64,000 nucleotides of DNA from Flavobacteriales bacterium (GCA_015075325.1 JABTUP010000010.1:1-64000); one strand, 5' to 3'; positions 53,420 to 62,999 are shown, counted from the first letter of the stretch. Numbers and translations are program-made. Notes: generated by a model from the letters alone, not told the origin.

Positions 53420-53593
53420 TTATTTTTTTACACTTTTTTTATTTTTTGAAAGTAATTCATCGTCAAACAACATTCTAACCGAAGGTGTATAGCCGTCTTC
53501 GTACTGACCAGCTTTAACCGACCAAATAAATGCAACCAAAAAACTTGCTGCAACAACTAAACTTACAATTATTAAAATGAATAAAACGCTCAT
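53420..53593 (-). CDS. ccoS: cbb3-type oxidase assembly protein CcoS
   Basis: A 57-residue small membrane protein starting at ATG 53593 (MSVLFILIIVSLVVAASFLV, then AFIWSVKAGQYEDGYTPSVR). The single helix followed by FIWSVKxGQYEDxxTPSxRML is diagnostic for CcoS, needed for cofactor insertion into cbb3 oxidase. It lies between ccoI and ccoNO. Confidence 0.93.
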   Translation of the reverse strand: MSVLFILIIVSLVVAASFLVAFIWSVKAGQYEDGYTPSVRMLFDDELLSKNKKSVKK

Positions 53594-53684
53594 GAATAAA
53601 AAGTTTCGACAAATATAATATGTTATACAACATATATTTTATGATGAATATCAGTTATTGATTTGTTTTTTGACACGATTTACG

Positions 53685-56087
53685 TTATATTTTATATTTA
53701 CGAGCCATGAAATTAGTTGCAATAGTAGTGAAAATAACCACTGTAATTGAACTAATAGGCATTAAAATTGCTGCAAAAACTGGCGACATCATTCCGCTTA
53801 CAGCAAATAATAATCCTACAATATTATATGCAAATGAAATAATAAAACTTAAAATGATAATGGTAATACTGCTTTTGCAGTAGGCAATAAAATCGGGTAA
53901 TCGATTAAAAACCTTTGCATCTAAAATGGCATCGCAAGCTGGCGAAAAGGTGTTTACATCCTCAGAAATGGAAATACCCACATCACTTTGTTTTAATGCT
54001 CCTGCATCGTTTAATCCATCTCCAATCATTAAAGTTGTTTCACCTTTTTTTTGTAACGATTTAATGTAGGATAATTTGTCTTCTGGAGTTTTGTTAAATA
54101 GAAATTCGCCTTCATTCCCAAAAAAGGTTTTTAAGTTTTCTAATTCACTATCGTTGTCTCCCGAAATCAAGTTGAGTTTAAAGTCTTTTTTTAATTTTCT
54201 AATCAATTCATTTAATCCTTTTCGGTAGCTGTTTTCCAATTGAAAATAACCTAAAAAATTATCGTTTATTTTAAGGTAAACCCTTGTTGCTTTTGTAGAA
54301 TTTTCAGCAACATTACACACAAATTTTTCGGAGCCAAGTTGAATGGTATTGTTTTTAACTTCGCCAACTAAACCTTTACCAATCAATTCTTTAAAGTTAT
54401 CTACATCTACAATGGTAGTATCAGCAAAGTAATTAAAAACCATTTTACTTAATGGGTGTGATGATTGCCTTAAAACGGAAGCAACAGCACTCTGTTGCTC
54501 GTTGGTTAATGTTGTTCCGTGGTACGAAACATTACTTTCTGATGATTGGGTAATGGTTCCAGTTTTATCAAAAACAACGGTGGTAATTTTTGCTATTTTT
54601 TCAATTACTGAAGCATTTTTTAAATAAAATTGGTTTCTGCCTAAAATACGCAACACATTACCAAAAGTAAACGGGGCAGATAAGGCTAAAGCACAAGGGC
54701 AAGCAATAATAAGCACTGCCGTAAATGAATTGATAGCTGTTTTTATGTTAATGTTCCACCAATACACCATACTGCCCAATGCGATAAACAAAATGATGAT
54801 TGTAAAATACTTGCTCATTTTGGTCATTATTCCTTCAAATTTATCTTCGTCAGCCTTAGTAAAAGCTTCGTCGTTCCATAATTGAGTAAGGTAAGAGTGC
54901 GACAGTTTTTTAATTACTTTAAGTTGAATGGCTTGTCCAATTTGTTTTCCGCCTGCATAAATTTTATCGCCAATTTCTTTACGAACAGGATTCGATTCGC
55001 CTGTAACAAAACTATTGTCGATGTTAGCCGAGCCTTTTACCAATGTGGCATCGACAGGGATTAACTCATTGTTGCGTATTAAAATGATATCGCCTACTTC
55101 TAATTCTGCTACAGCAATATTTTTTTCCATACCATTTTCGGTAACCAAAGTTGTTGCAATAGGAAAATAGGATTTGTAGTCGCGTTCAAACGAAAGAATA
55201 TCGTATGTTTTTTGCTGAAAAATTCTGCCTATCAGCATAAAAAATATTAAAGCAGCAAGTGAATCGAGGTAACCAGCTCCAGTATGACTTACAATTTCGT
55301 AAGTACTCCTAAAAAATAGTGCAAAAATTCCTAAAGCTATTGGAATATCAATATTAATGGTTTTGTGTTTTATAGCTTGGTAAGCCGACTGAATATATCC
55401 ACTTGCACTATACAGCAATACTGGTAAAGAAAGCAAAATGTTGATGTATCCAAAAAATTTTGCAAAATGCGATTCTTTGATGCTGTCTAACCCAAAATAT
55501 TCGGGCAAACTAATGAGCATAATGTTTCCAAAGCAAAAACCCGCAACACCCAATTTAAAAATTAAACTTCGGTCGATGGGTTTCTTTTTGTCGGTTTTTA
55601 TATCGTTTAAGTTAATAGAAGGTTCGTAACCAATAGATGCTAATAATTCAACCAACTGACGTAAAGAAAGTTGATTGTGTTTAAAAACAATTTTAATTTC
55701 TTTTTTTAAAAAATTAACTCGCGAAGAATTAATATCGTGGTTTAGTTTGTATAAATTTTCTAATAACCAAATACACGAACTACAATGGATTTGAGGAATA
55801 TAAAAGGTAATAACACTGGTGTTTTCATCTTTAAAATCGACCAAAGTATCAATAAGTTGTTCACTTTCTAAATATTCAAATTTTTTTGAAAGGTTTTTTG
55901 GCGGAGTTATTCCTGGAGTATTCTCTAGGTTGTAGTAATTACATAAATCGTTTTGATTTAATATTTCATAAACGGTTTTGCAGCCTTCACAACAAAAGTT
56001 TTTTTCATCAAAAAGAATAGGTTTTTCGATTAAAACTTCACCACAGTGGAAACAATTTGAATTAGAATTTGAAGAAGTTTTCAACAT
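53685..56087 (-). CDS. ccoI: Copper-type P1B ATPase CcoI
   Basis: An 800-residue heavy-metal ATPase. N-terminal cysteine cluster NCFHCGEVLIEKPILFDEKN and FCCEGCKTVYEIL (residues 12-45) resembles the DUF2318-like metal knuckle found in CcoI. An HMA domain follows with IHCSSCIWLLENLYKLN near 99. Membrane helices contain the ion motif IACPCALALSAPF near 456. The P-domain DKTGTIT (near 504) and GDGLNDAGALKQSDVG (near 692) are intact. It exports copper for the CuB site of the oxidase. It is the first gene of the leftward cco block, divergent from the FNR-like gene. Confidence 0.95.
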   Translation of the reverse strand: MLKTSSNSNSNCFHCGEVLIEKPILFDEKNFCCEGCKTVYEILNQNDLCNYYNLENTPGITPPKNLSKKFEYLESEQLIDTLVDFKDENTSVITFYIPQIHCSSCIWLLENLYKLNHDINSSRVNFLKKEIKIVFKHNQLSLRQLVELLASIGYEPSINLNDIKTDKKKPIDRSLIFKLGVAGFCFGNIMLISLPEYFGLDSIKESHFAKFFGYINILLSLPVLLYSASGYIQSAYQAIKHKTINIDIPIALGIFALFFRSTYEIVSHTGAGYLDSLAALIFFMLIGRIFQQKTYDILSFERDYKSYFPIATTLVTENGMEKNIAVAELEVGDIILIRNNELIPVDATLVKGSANIDNSFVTGESNPVRKEIGDKIYAGGKQIGQAIQLKVIKKLSHSYLTQLWNDEAFTKADEDKFEGIMTKMSKYFTIIILFIALGSMVYWWNINIKTAINSFTAVLIIACPCALALSAPFTFGNVLRILGRNQFYLKNASVIEKIAKITTVVFDKTGTITQSSESNVSYHGTTLTNEQQSAVASVLRQSSHPLSKMVFNYFADTTIVDVDNFKELIGKGLVGEVKNNTIQLGSEKFVCNVAENSTKATRVYLKINDNFLGYFQLENSYRKGLNELIRKLKKDFKLNLISGDNDSELENLKTFFGNEGEFLFNKTPEDKLSYIKSLQKKGETTLMIGDGLNDAGALKQSDVGISISEDVNTFSPACDAILDAKVFNRLPDFIAYCKSSITIIILSFIISFAYNIVGLLFAVSGMMSPVFAAILMPISSITVVIFTTIATNFMARKYKI

Positions 56088-56141
56088 ACGAAGTTTCGCA
56101 AAATTTATATTAAAATCCTTTTAAAAACATGAATTTTATCA

Positions 56142-56149
56142 TATTTTTG
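56142..56149 (+). promoter_or_regulatory. Putative -7 element of the FNR-like gene
   Basis: TATTTTTG matches TAnnTTTG and lies 25 bases before the ATG at 56174. Because transcription would begin after it, it argues against an upstream in-frame ATG at 56129. No FNR box (TTGAT-N4-ATCAA) is seen in the 86-base divergent region. Confidence 0.45.
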
Positions 56150-56173
56150 TACAAATTTAGATTTTTTAAATTC

Positions 56174-56881
56174 ATGAAGAATAAACCAGAAAGTCCTCAT
56201 TGTAGCACGTGTGGCTCAAGACACAAATCTGTTTTTTGTAGCATTGAGAGTGAAGAAGTTAAAGAAATTGACAACATTAAAGGCTGTAATTTTTTTGACA
56301 GAGGTCAAGTTATTTTCCATGAAGGCAATAGAGTTAACGGTATTTATTGCATTAATAAAGGAAAAGTTAAAATTTATCAAACAGGTTCTGAAGGTAAAGA
56401 ACAAATCATACGTTTTGCTAAAGAAGGAGACATTATTGGCTATAGGGCTTTATTAAGTGAAGAGCCTCTTTCAGCTTCGGCTGCAACTTTAGATGACGCC
56501 GTTGTTTGTTTTATTCCAAAATCTCAAGTTTTAAAAATTATTCAAAACAACCCAAGTTTTAATTTTAAAATGCTAAAAATTCTTAGCCATGAGCTAGGTG
56601 AAGCTGCTAGAATTATTACCGATTTAGCTCAAAAACCGGTTCGTGAACGTTTGGCAGAATCTCTTCTATTATTAAAAGATACCTTTGAATTAGACGAAGA
56701 TAAAAATATTCAAGTAAAATTATCGAGAGAAGAATTAGCCAACATTATTGGTACTGCAACCGAATCGGTAATCCGTTTACTTTCTGAATTCAAAAAAGAC
56801 AAATTAATTGATATTGATGGTAGAAATATTAAACTGATTAATATTCCAGCATTAACAAGAGAAGCAAACATTATCGATTAA
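56174..56881 (+). CDS. Crp/Fnr family regulator, FNR-like
   Basis: A 235-residue regulator starting at MKNKPESPHCSTCGSRHKSV. A cysteine cluster C-x2-C-x7-C lies within the first 22 residues and resembles the iron-sulfur ligands of FNR-type oxygen sensors. A cyclic-nucleotide-like beta domain spans about 33-145 (GQVIFHEGNRVNGIYCINKG). The dimer helix is about 145-165. A helix-turn-helix ELANIIGTATESVIRLLSEF at about 195-214 has E..S...R of the CRP/FNR recognition helix. The gene stands divergent from the cbb3 oxidase operon, a classic FNR/FixK target. Oxygen-responsive control of cco is strongly suggested by context but not shown. Confidence 0.88.
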   Translation: MKNKPESPHCSTCGSRHKSVFCSIESEEVKEIDNIKGCNFFDRGQVIFHEGNRVNGIYCINKGKVKIYQTGSEGKEQIIRFAKEGDIIGYRALLSEEPLSASAATLDDAVVCFIPKSQVLKIIQNNPSFNFKMLKILSHELGEAARIITDLAQKPVRERLAESLLLLKDTFELDEDKNIQVKLSREELANIIGTATESVIRLLSEFKKDKLIDIDGRNIKLINIPALTREANIID

Positions 56882-58038
56882 TTCAATTCTGCTTTTTCGG
56901 TTACCATTAAAATTAGTTTGTCGTACAAATTTCTTGTAGCGAAAAGATAATTGTTACCTCCATCAGTTATTTTTAATTTCTTTTTAATTTGCTCTATGCT
57001 ATCAGGAAAATTTCGGGTAGCAATGTTCGCTTTTTTTAATCCTAAGGTTTTAACCGATTTTTCGTTGTAATCTAAGGTGTTGGTTATTTTAAAAACTCTA
57101 CCAGGGAAATTAGTAATTAACTCGTTTGAAGTATATAAATGAGTATTTACAGCAAGTTTGTTTAATCCAAATTGTGCCGCAATACTTTTAAAACCTCCAG
57201 CTTTTAAAATCGAAGCATTTGGTTCGTATAGGTAAGTTTGGGGTTCCGAAAAATCAACAAAAACAGTTGATTCTTTTTCATAATCAAAAACAAATGTGGA
57301 CGTATTTTTGGCAATGTTTACAGCAATTATTTCAGGATTGTTATCTGCTGTTTTGTTAACTAAATACAACACTTCTTTACAATCGTTTTGTACAGAAACT
57401 ATCCAAACTTTACTAACCGATTTTAAATCGCTGAGGGTTTGTTTAATGTCTAGAAAAGGAGAAGTTTTTATTAAAACTTGTTGTGCAGTTTTGAGTAATT
57501 GCGGCAACAATTCAATAACATTTGGAGTACATTCAGCTAATTTAAACACTCGTTTATTTTCATCTCTTCTACTTGGGTCGATGTAAGCCAAATCGAATGT
57601 TTTGGTGTTTTTTGATAAAAAATCTTCGCAACTAGTTTGATAACATTGTATTGGAGCATTTAACACTTCAAAATTATGTTGCACAATTTCAAACAACTCT
57701 TGGTTTTGTTCTACATAACTTACTTCCAAAAACTGCTTTGAAAAGAAAAAGGCATCAACACCAAAACCACCCGTTAGATCTACCGCAGTTTTACCATTTA
57801 CCAATTGGCTTTTGAATAATGCAGTTTGCTCAGATGAACACTGTTCCATTGACAATCCAACGGGATAAACAATGGCTTTGTTTTGATAAAAAAAAGGTAG
57901 TTTTAATTTTGCCTTTTGTAACCCGTTGATTTGATTAAGGATAAAATGCTTATCCAATTCAGGGTGTTTGCTTAACATTAAAGCAATTTCTGAAAGTGGT
58001 TTATGTTGGTAGGATTGTATGAATTGTTGATTTGTCAT
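56878..58038 (-). CDS. Class I SAM-dependent methyltransferase with THUMP-like domain
   Basis: A 386-residue protein. The N-terminal helical part (residues 1-80) is followed by a Rossmann domain with motif I AVDLTGGFGVDAFFFSKQF near residue 90, then a conserved LAYIDPSRRDENKRVFKL near 152, which resembles the DPPxR catalytic loop of RNA methyltransferases. The C-terminal 110 residues (FPGRVFKITNTLDYNEKSVK and RNFPDSIEQIKKKLKI) resemble the THUMP-like domain of this Bacteroidota group. Target RNA is unknown. It overlaps the end of the PQQ-like gene by four bases (ATGA) and the end of the FNR-like gene by four bases. Confidence 0.85.
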   Translation of the reverse strand: MTNQQFIQSYQHKPLSEIALMLSKHPELDKHFILNQINGLQKAKLKLPFFYQNKAIVYPVGLSMEQCSSEQTALFKSQLVNGKTAVDLTGGFGVDAFFFSKQFLEVSYVEQNQELFEIVQHNFEVLNAPIQCYQTSCEDFLSKNTKTFDLAYIDPSRRDENKRVFKLAECTPNVIELLPQLLKTAQQVLIKTSPFLDIKQTLSDLKSVSKVWIVSVQNDCKEVLYLVNKTADNNPEIIAVNIAKNTSTFVFDYEKESTVFVDFSEPQTYLYEPNASILKAGGFKSIAAQFGLNKLAVNTHLYTSNELITNFPGRVFKITNTLDYNEKSVKTLGLKKANIATRNFPDSIEQIKKKLKITDGGNNYLFATRNLYDKLILMVTEKAELN

Positions 58039-59549
58039 TCTGTATAATCAGAGGATTTTCCGATGATTAAATTGTTCTGATTAAATGCATAAAAGCTTCC
58101 TTTGAAATGAAAAGGAACGGAAGTAAAATAAAATCTTTTTATGATACTTATGTCTTTATTAACTTGGAGTAACTCATTATTTGAATATAACAAAGTTTGA
58201 ATATTATTATCATTGTTGTCGAAGTATTCCTTGAATATTTTAGGATTAACAATTTCTTTAACTACGTTTAAATCTTCATCAATTTGGTAGAATTTAACTT
58301 TACCCCAATTATTGAAGGCATAAGTTGATGCTTCAGACTCGTCTTCGTATGCAATCATAACTATTCCTGATTGATTTATTTTTGAGCTAGATACTAAATT
58401 TGAGTCAAATTCAATAAATGTATTATTGGGTAAAAAACCTTTTACTTTGTAAAACAGCCTTTTGTTATATTGGGCTTTAACCTTAAAAGTTTTTGAATTA
58501 ATATTAAATTGAATCAGATTATTCTTTGTACGAAGGTAAATTAAGCTATCAACCTTAATGAAATCAATTATATACTCTTTTTTTGAAATGGGAATAGTAT
58601 CTATAAGAAAAATATTTTGACCAGTAGTTTTATCATATTCAGCTATAAATGGAGAATTTATTTTTATATTGTCATTGACAAATAAGCTATGACTATTACT
58701 CCTGCCTAAGCCAATTAAGTATAGTGAAGAGTTAGATGAGAAAAGATGATATCCTGTCACATTTTTTTCTGGTATTTCTGATTTCCAAATCGTATTACCA
58801 TTTTTATCCAAACAAACCAAAAATCTTAAGAATGCTTGATAATAATGATTTGAATCAGCCTCTAAGTTTGAATAAAACCCATAGTATCTATTTTGAATTT
58901 TAGAAAAACTAAAACTATTAAGTGAGTTCTCTGCTTCAAAATGCCATTTATAACCGTCTTTAATATTGAGTTTCAATAAACCTGAGATATTAAGTATTAT
59001 GTCATTTTCTTGGTGATAAATATCATTTGTAATTACAGCATTAGGTATCTCCTTATACCAAATTTCGTTGCCGTCTTCAAGATTAACACCAGCAAGATGT
59101 ATTCCATCTGACGTTTCTGATTTATTAAACGTTAATCCATAATCTAATTTTTTATTTGGAATCACAATTCTCTGGTTTTTTACCCAAATATCTTTTCCAG
59201 TATTAGGATTTATTCGGTATGCTTTTGTATATGTGAAATAAAATATTTTATCATGATAGAAAATAATATTTTGGTGTTCAAATAATCTACTCCATTTCTC
59301 TTTTAAGGTAATTAAATCATAGCAGACAACTTGACTCTTTACTACAAGATCGTTCGTTTTATAATGTGCGTAAAGATTATTGTTAATAGTATCTACAAAA
59401 ATATTGTGAAAATTTTTAGGCATTTGCCTTACATCTCCATAAATATTAGTTTTTGACATGTAATCATACCCAATTATGACTTTTGTTGTATCTTCAGCTA
59501 AGGCTAGTTTAGTGAGTAAAATCGAAAATAGAAGGATTATTTTTTTCAT
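58035..59549 (-). CDS. Secreted PQQ-propeller-like protein
   Basis: A 504-residue exported protein. ATG at 59549 gives a signal peptide (MKKIILLFSILLTKLALAED); an upstream in-frame ATG would lie within a repeat element, so it is less likely. The sequence has repeated WD/PQQ-like blades such as LITLKEKWSRLFEHQ, YRINPNTGKDIWVKNQ, NLEDGNEIWYKEI and LNIKDGYKWHFEAENSLN, consistent with a beta-propeller. No enzyme motif is seen. It overlaps the methyltransferase gene and follows the DUF4159 gene by 44 bases. Family name not known to me. Confidence 0.75.
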   Translation of the reverse strand: MKKIILLFSILLTKLALAEDTTKVIIGYDYMSKTNIYGDVRQMPKNFHNIFVDTINNNLYAHYKTNDLVVKSQVVCYDLITLKEKWSRLFEHQNIIFYHDKIFYFTYTKAYRINPNTGKDIWVKNQRIVIPNKKLDYGLTFNKSETSDGIHLAGVNLEDGNEIWYKEIPNAVITNDIYHQENDIILNISGLLKLNIKDGYKWHFEAENSLNSFSFSKIQNRYYGFYSNLEADSNHYYQAFLRFLVCLDKNGNTIWKSEIPEKNVTGYHLFSSNSSLYLIGLGRSNSHSLFVNDNIKINSPFIAEYDKTTGQNIFLIDTIPISKKEYIIDFIKVDSLIYLRTKNNLIQFNINSKTFKVKAQYNKRLFYKVKGFLPNNTFIEFDSNLVSSSKINQSGIVMIAYEDESEASTYAFNNWGKVKFYQIDEDLNVVKEIVNPKIFKEYFDNNDNNIQTLLYSNNELLQVNKDISIIKRFYFTSVPFHFKGSFYAFNQNNLIIGKSSDYTE

Positions 59550-59562
59550 AAGACTAATCTTT

Positions 59563-59591
59563 GATTCAATCTGCGTCATCAGCGTTCTATA
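59563..59591. repeat. Dispersed repeat end (GAACGC type)
   Basis: Bases 59575-59591 are the reverse complement of 27229-27245 (17 of 17 bases, TATAGAACGCTGATGAC). It lies in the 44-base gap between the DUF4159 gene and the PQQ-like gene and resembles half of the element at 27233-27344. Confidence 0.6.
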
Positions 59592-59593
59592 AT

Positions 59594-60259
59594 TTACTCA
59601 CTAAAAGCATATTGCAAAATATTTGCCCCCATCTGCAAGGCTTTTCTTCTGTTTTCTTCGGTATTATTATGCACTTCGGCATCTTCCCAACCATCGCCTA
59701 AATCGCACTCAAAATCGTAAAAACAAACCAACTTGCCTTCGTAAATTAAACCAAAACCTTGTGCAGGTTTATTGTCGTGTTCATGAATTTTTGGCAACCC
59801 ATTAAAATTGTATTTTTGATGATAAATAGGGTGCGAACTAGGTAATAAAACAAAGTCGAGTTCTGGAAACACTAATTTCATTTGTGGTCGGATAAATTTA
59901 TCTAATCCGTAGTTATCAGAAATGTGTAGAAAACCACCAGCAATTAAATAATTTCTTAGATTTTGAGCTTCTTCGCTGTTAAAAATAATGTTTCCATGAC
60001 CAGTTAAATGAAGATAGGGAAAATTGAATATTTCGGGGCTACCAACTTCAACAATGGCTTGTTCGGGATTGATGTTTGATTTTAAATTTTGATTGCAAAA
60101 TTTAATCAAATTAGGTAACGAAGTTTCTAAATTGGCATACCAATCGCCTCCGCCGTTGTATTTTAATAAAGCTATTTGAAAACTCGATTTTTGTGCTGAA
60201 ACTTGATAGGTAAATAACAACACAAGACCAAAAATTATATTTTTAATGAATTTATTCAT
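59594..60259 (-). CDS. DUF4159 domain protein
   Basis: A 221-residue exported protein with signal peptide MNKFIKNIIFGLVLLFTYQV (cleavage near SAQ). The DUF4159 domain covers the rest: ALLKYNGGGDWYANLETSLP near 31, FPYLHLTGHGNIIFNSEEA near 79, YLIAGGFLHISDNYGLDKF near 105 and YDFECDLGDGWEDAEVHNNT near 181. The domain is a class-I glutamine-amidotransferase-like fold of unknown activity. The gene lies in an operon and overlaps rsmE by eight bases. Confidence 0.9.
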   Translation of the reverse strand: MNKFIKNIIFGLVLLFTYQVSAQKSSFQIALLKYNGGGDWYANLETSLPNLIKFCNQNLKSNINPEQAIVEVGSPEIFNFPYLHLTGHGNIIFNSEEAQNLRNYLIAGGFLHISDNYGLDKFIRPQMKLVFPELDFVLLPSSHPIYHQKYNFNGLPKIHEHDNKPAQGFGLIYEGKLVCFYDFECDLGDGWEDAEVHNNTEENRRKALQMGANILQYAFSE

Positions 60260-60959
60260 TTAGCAAATTTATGGTGTGACAAGCAACAATTCCAGCAGTT
60301 TCGGTTCTTAATCTACTTTTTCCCAAAGATATTGGTTTAAAATGATTTTTTATAGCCAAATCAATTTCTTCTTTACTAAAATCTCCTTCTGGGCCAATTA
60401 AAACAAGTGTTTCTTTGTTTTTTGTGCAAACATCAACTAAATGTTTTTCTGTATTATCCAAACAATGAGCTATAAACAAGTTAGATTGTTTTGGGGTGAT
60501 TTTAATAAAATCTTTAAAAGTGATGGGTTCGTTAACTTTTGGTAAAGAAGCTTTTAACGATTGTTTCATTGCTGCTATGGCAGTTTTTTCTAAACGGTCA
60601 GTTTTCAGCATTTTTCGTTCCGAACGCTGACAAATTAGTGGTGTTATTTCTGTAATTCCAATTTCAGTAGCTTTTTCAACAAACCATTCTAAACGGTCGT
60701 TGTTTTTTGTTGGAGCAATGGCAATATGAATTGTTGCTTTGTTTTTTATTTCTTTATGAGAAGACAGAATGTTTAATTCACATTTTTTTGCATGTGCCTG
60801 TGTTATTTCAGCTTCAAAAAAATGACCATTTCCATCAACCAAATTAATTTTATCACCTGCATTTAGCCTCAAAACTTTTATAGCATGTTTCGATTCGGCT
60901 TCGTCGAGTATAAAAGCAGTGTCGGTTAAACTAATTGTTGGTGTATAAAACAATAACAT
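60252..60959 (-). CDS. rsmE: 16S rRNA (uracil-1498-N3)-methyltransferase
   Basis: A 235-residue SPOUT-class enzyme that methylates U1498 in 16S rRNA. The start (MLLFYTPTISLTDTAFILDE, HAIKVLRLNAGDKI) is the PUA-like N-terminal domain. The SPOUT domain contains KNNDRLEWFVEKATEIGITE near 89, SERKMLKTDRL near 120, LIGPEGDFSKEEIDLA near 189, and the trefoil-knot SLGKSRLRTETAGI near 214. It is the first gene of a leftward operon with a DUF4159 gene, a propeller protein and a methyltransferase. Confidence 0.95.
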   Translation of the reverse strand: MLLFYTPTISLTDTAFILDEAESKHAIKVLRLNAGDKINLVDGNGHFFEAEITQAHAKKCELNILSSHKEIKNKATIHIAIAPTKNNDRLEWFVEKATEIGITEITPLICQRSERKMLKTDRLEKTAIAAMKQSLKASLPKVNEPITFKDFIKITPKQSNLFIAHCLDNTEKHLVDVCTKNKETLVLIGPEGDFSKEEIDLAIKNHFKPISLGKSRLRTETAGIVACHTINLLNE

Positions 60960-60986
60960 GAGGCTAAATTACACTATTCTATGGTC

Positions 60987-61022
60987 AAAAAAAAGGAGTA
61001 GAAAAAATCCTACTCCTTTTTT
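60987..61022 (-). terminator. Terminator after sppA
   Basis: Stem AAAAGGAGTAG / CTACTCCTTTT with an eight-base loop (60991-61020). On the minus strand eight T follow. It probably ends sppA transcription; the other strand also has a T run. Confidence 0.8.
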
Positions 61023-61027
61023 AATAG

Positions 61028-61059
61028 AAAAGCAAAGCTTATTAAAAAGCTTTGCTTTT
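61028..61059. other. Perfect 13-bp hairpin next to the sppA stop
   Basis: Arms AAAAGCAAAGCTT (61028-61040) and AAGCTTTGCTTTT (61047-61059) with a six-base loop. It lies between the sppA stop and the terminator above, and may add to termination or protect the 3' end of the sppA mRNA. Confidence 0.6.
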
Positions 61060-61062
61060 GGT

Positions 61063-62841
61063 TTAATGAAAATCTATTTCGTAAGGCATTCTAGTCATGT
61101 AACCCGATTGAGTGGTCATGGTTTGAACTTTTTGATAGTATTTGTAGTTTTCTCCCAAATACGTTTTTAAAATTTTTGTTTCAGCACCTTCAGTAATACT
61201 TAACATAAATTGTTCAATTGGGTCTTTTAATTTTGGATAATCAACCAAGCTGTAAGAGTCTAATTTTGCTAAATCTTTTGCAATTGCAATAGCCTCATCA
61301 ATTCCACCAATTTCGTCAACTAAACCAATTTTTTTAGCGTCTAAACCTGTCCAAACTCTACCTTGTCCAATGCTATCCACTTGTTCTTTAGTCATTCCTC
61401 TTCCTTCACCAACTTTGGTAATAAAATCATCATAAATATTTTCTACACCTATTTGAATAATATCTTTTTCTTCGGCAGTAAGTGGTCTAAACATGGTCAT
61501 AATATCAGCATGTTTGTTGGTTTTAGCAAAATCGAAAGTAATTCCTAATTTATTGTTGAACATTCCTTGAGCATTAGGAATTACTCCAAAAACACCAATT
61601 GAACCTGTAATGGTTTTTTCGTTGGCTACAATTTTATTTGCAGCACAAGCAATATAATAACCACCCGAAGCAGCAACATCGCCCATAGAAACTACTACTG
61701 GTTTTACTTTTTTAGCTAAAACAACCTCTCTCCACATAACATCAGAAGCTAAAGCACTTCCTCCAGGAGAATTAACACGAAGAACAATGGCTTTCACATT
61801 TTCATCTAATCGAGCTTCTCTTATTGCTTCAGAAATGGTTTCAGAGCCCATGCTCCCATCGTTACTTTTGCCACTAATGATGTCTCCACTTGCATAAATA
61901 ACAGCAATTTGATTTTTTGAAACATTTTCTTCTTTTTCAGGAGTAGAATTGTTGTATTTGCTTAATGAAATGTAGTTGATATCATCATAAGATTCTGCAC
62001 CAACTCGTTTTTTTAATTCATCTAAAAATTCATCTTTAAACGCCAATTTATCTACAAACTTGTGAGCTAAAGCATCTTTAGCAGTTTGAATTTTAATGTC
62101 ATCAGCAATTGCATTTAGCTCTTCTATAGATATTTTTCTACTTTCCGATAAGTCTTTTAGCATGCTTCCCCAAGCTGTATTTAAAATAAGTTCCATTTGT
62201 TCACGGTTTGAATCACTCATTTTTTCCAACATATAAGGTTCAACAGCACTTTTAAATTTACCATGACGAATAATTTGCATTTCCACTTCTAATTTTTCTA
62301 ACGCATTTTTGAAAAACATCAATTGAGTTGATAAACCTCTCATTTCAACCAAGCCTGCTGGGTTTAGGTAAATTTTATCCGATAAAGAAGCTAAATAATA
62401 TGTACTTTGAGTATATACTTCAGAGTAACTTACTATCCATTTCCCAGATTTTTTAAAATCTTTAAGTGCATTTCTAATTTCTTCGATAGACGCCATTCCA
62501 GTATTCATTGAAGTTAAATCGAGGTAAATACCTTTTATTTTATCATCGTCTTTTGCTTTGGCAATATTTTTTAAGATTAAATCTAAACCTAAATTTTCAT
62601 GAGTTTCGAATGTAGAAAAATCAATATTTTCAAAAGGATTGTTTGAAGTTCTATCTTTAATTGGGTAATCAAATTTTAAATGAAGTACAGAATTGTCTTT
62701 TATTTTAACAATTTTTTCAGAAGAAGAAGTTGCCGAAGAAATTAAAGTGCCTATTACAGCAAAAAAGATAATCATGGTAATAAAAAAGGTTACCAACATT
62801 GCCAACATACTGGCGAACATAAATTTAAAAAATTGTTTCAT
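61063..62841 (-). CDS. sppA: Signal peptide peptidase SppA (67-kDa form)
   Basis: A 592-residue membrane-anchored protease with an N-terminal segment (FMFASMLAMLVTFFITMIIF). Two ClpP-like halves are present. The first carries the lysine base in IRHGKFKSAVEPYMLEKMSD near 200. The second carries the serine nucleophile in MGDVAASGGYYIACAANKIV near 390, with VNSPGGSALASDVMWREVVL before it. It degrades signal peptides after release. Length fits the long SppA of Bacteroidota. It is monocistronic between folK and the rsmE operon. Confidence 0.95.
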   Translation of the reverse strand: MKQFFKFMFASMLAMLVTFFITMIIFFAVIGTLISSATSSSEKIVKIKDNSVLHLKFDYPIKDRTSNNPFENIDFSTFETHENLGLDLILKNIAKAKDDDKIKGIYLDLTSMNTGMASIEEIRNALKDFKKSGKWIVSYSEVYTQSTYYLASLSDKIYLNPAGLVEMRGLSTQLMFFKNALEKLEVEMQIIRHGKFKSAVEPYMLEKMSDSNREQMELILNTAWGSMLKDLSESRKISIEELNAIADDIKIQTAKDALAHKFVDKLAFKDEFLDELKKRVGAESYDDINYISLSKYNNSTPEKEENVSKNQIAVIYASGDIISGKSNDGSMGSETISEAIREARLDENVKAIVLRVNSPGGSALASDVMWREVVLAKKVKPVVVSMGDVAASGGYYIACAANKIVANEKTITGSIGVFGVIPNAQGMFNNKLGITFDFAKTNKHADIMTMFRPLTAEEKDIIQIGVENIYDDFITKVGEGRGMTKEQVDSIGQGRVWTGLDAKKIGLVDEIGGIDEAIAIAKDLAKLDSYSLVDYPKLKDPIEQFMLSITEGAETKILKTYLGENYKYYQKVQTMTTQSGYMTRMPYEIDFH

Positions 62842-62940
62842 AATATTAAAATAAGGTTAAAGTATTTACTTTTACAAAAGTAGTTTAACAAAAAACGATG
62901 TATAACTATAAATACACCAATGGTTAATGAATGGGGATGA

Positions 62941-62968
62941 GTGGTGGGTAGTGAGTGGTGGGTAGTGA
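62941..62968. repeat. Tandem 14-bp duplication
   Basis: GTGGTGGGTAGTGA occurs twice in direct order (62941-62954 and 62955-62968). It lies in the 158-base gap before folK and creates a GTG that is a poor alternative start for folK. Confidence 0.75.
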
Positions 62969-62999
62969 GCCAAGTGAAAAGAAACCAGAAACAAAAAAA

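Noticed and set aside
56129-56173. Longer N-terminus for the FNR-like protein
   Set aside because: It adds a hydrophobic MNFIIFLYKFRFFKF stretch unlike the family, and a promoter-like TATTTTTG lies within it.
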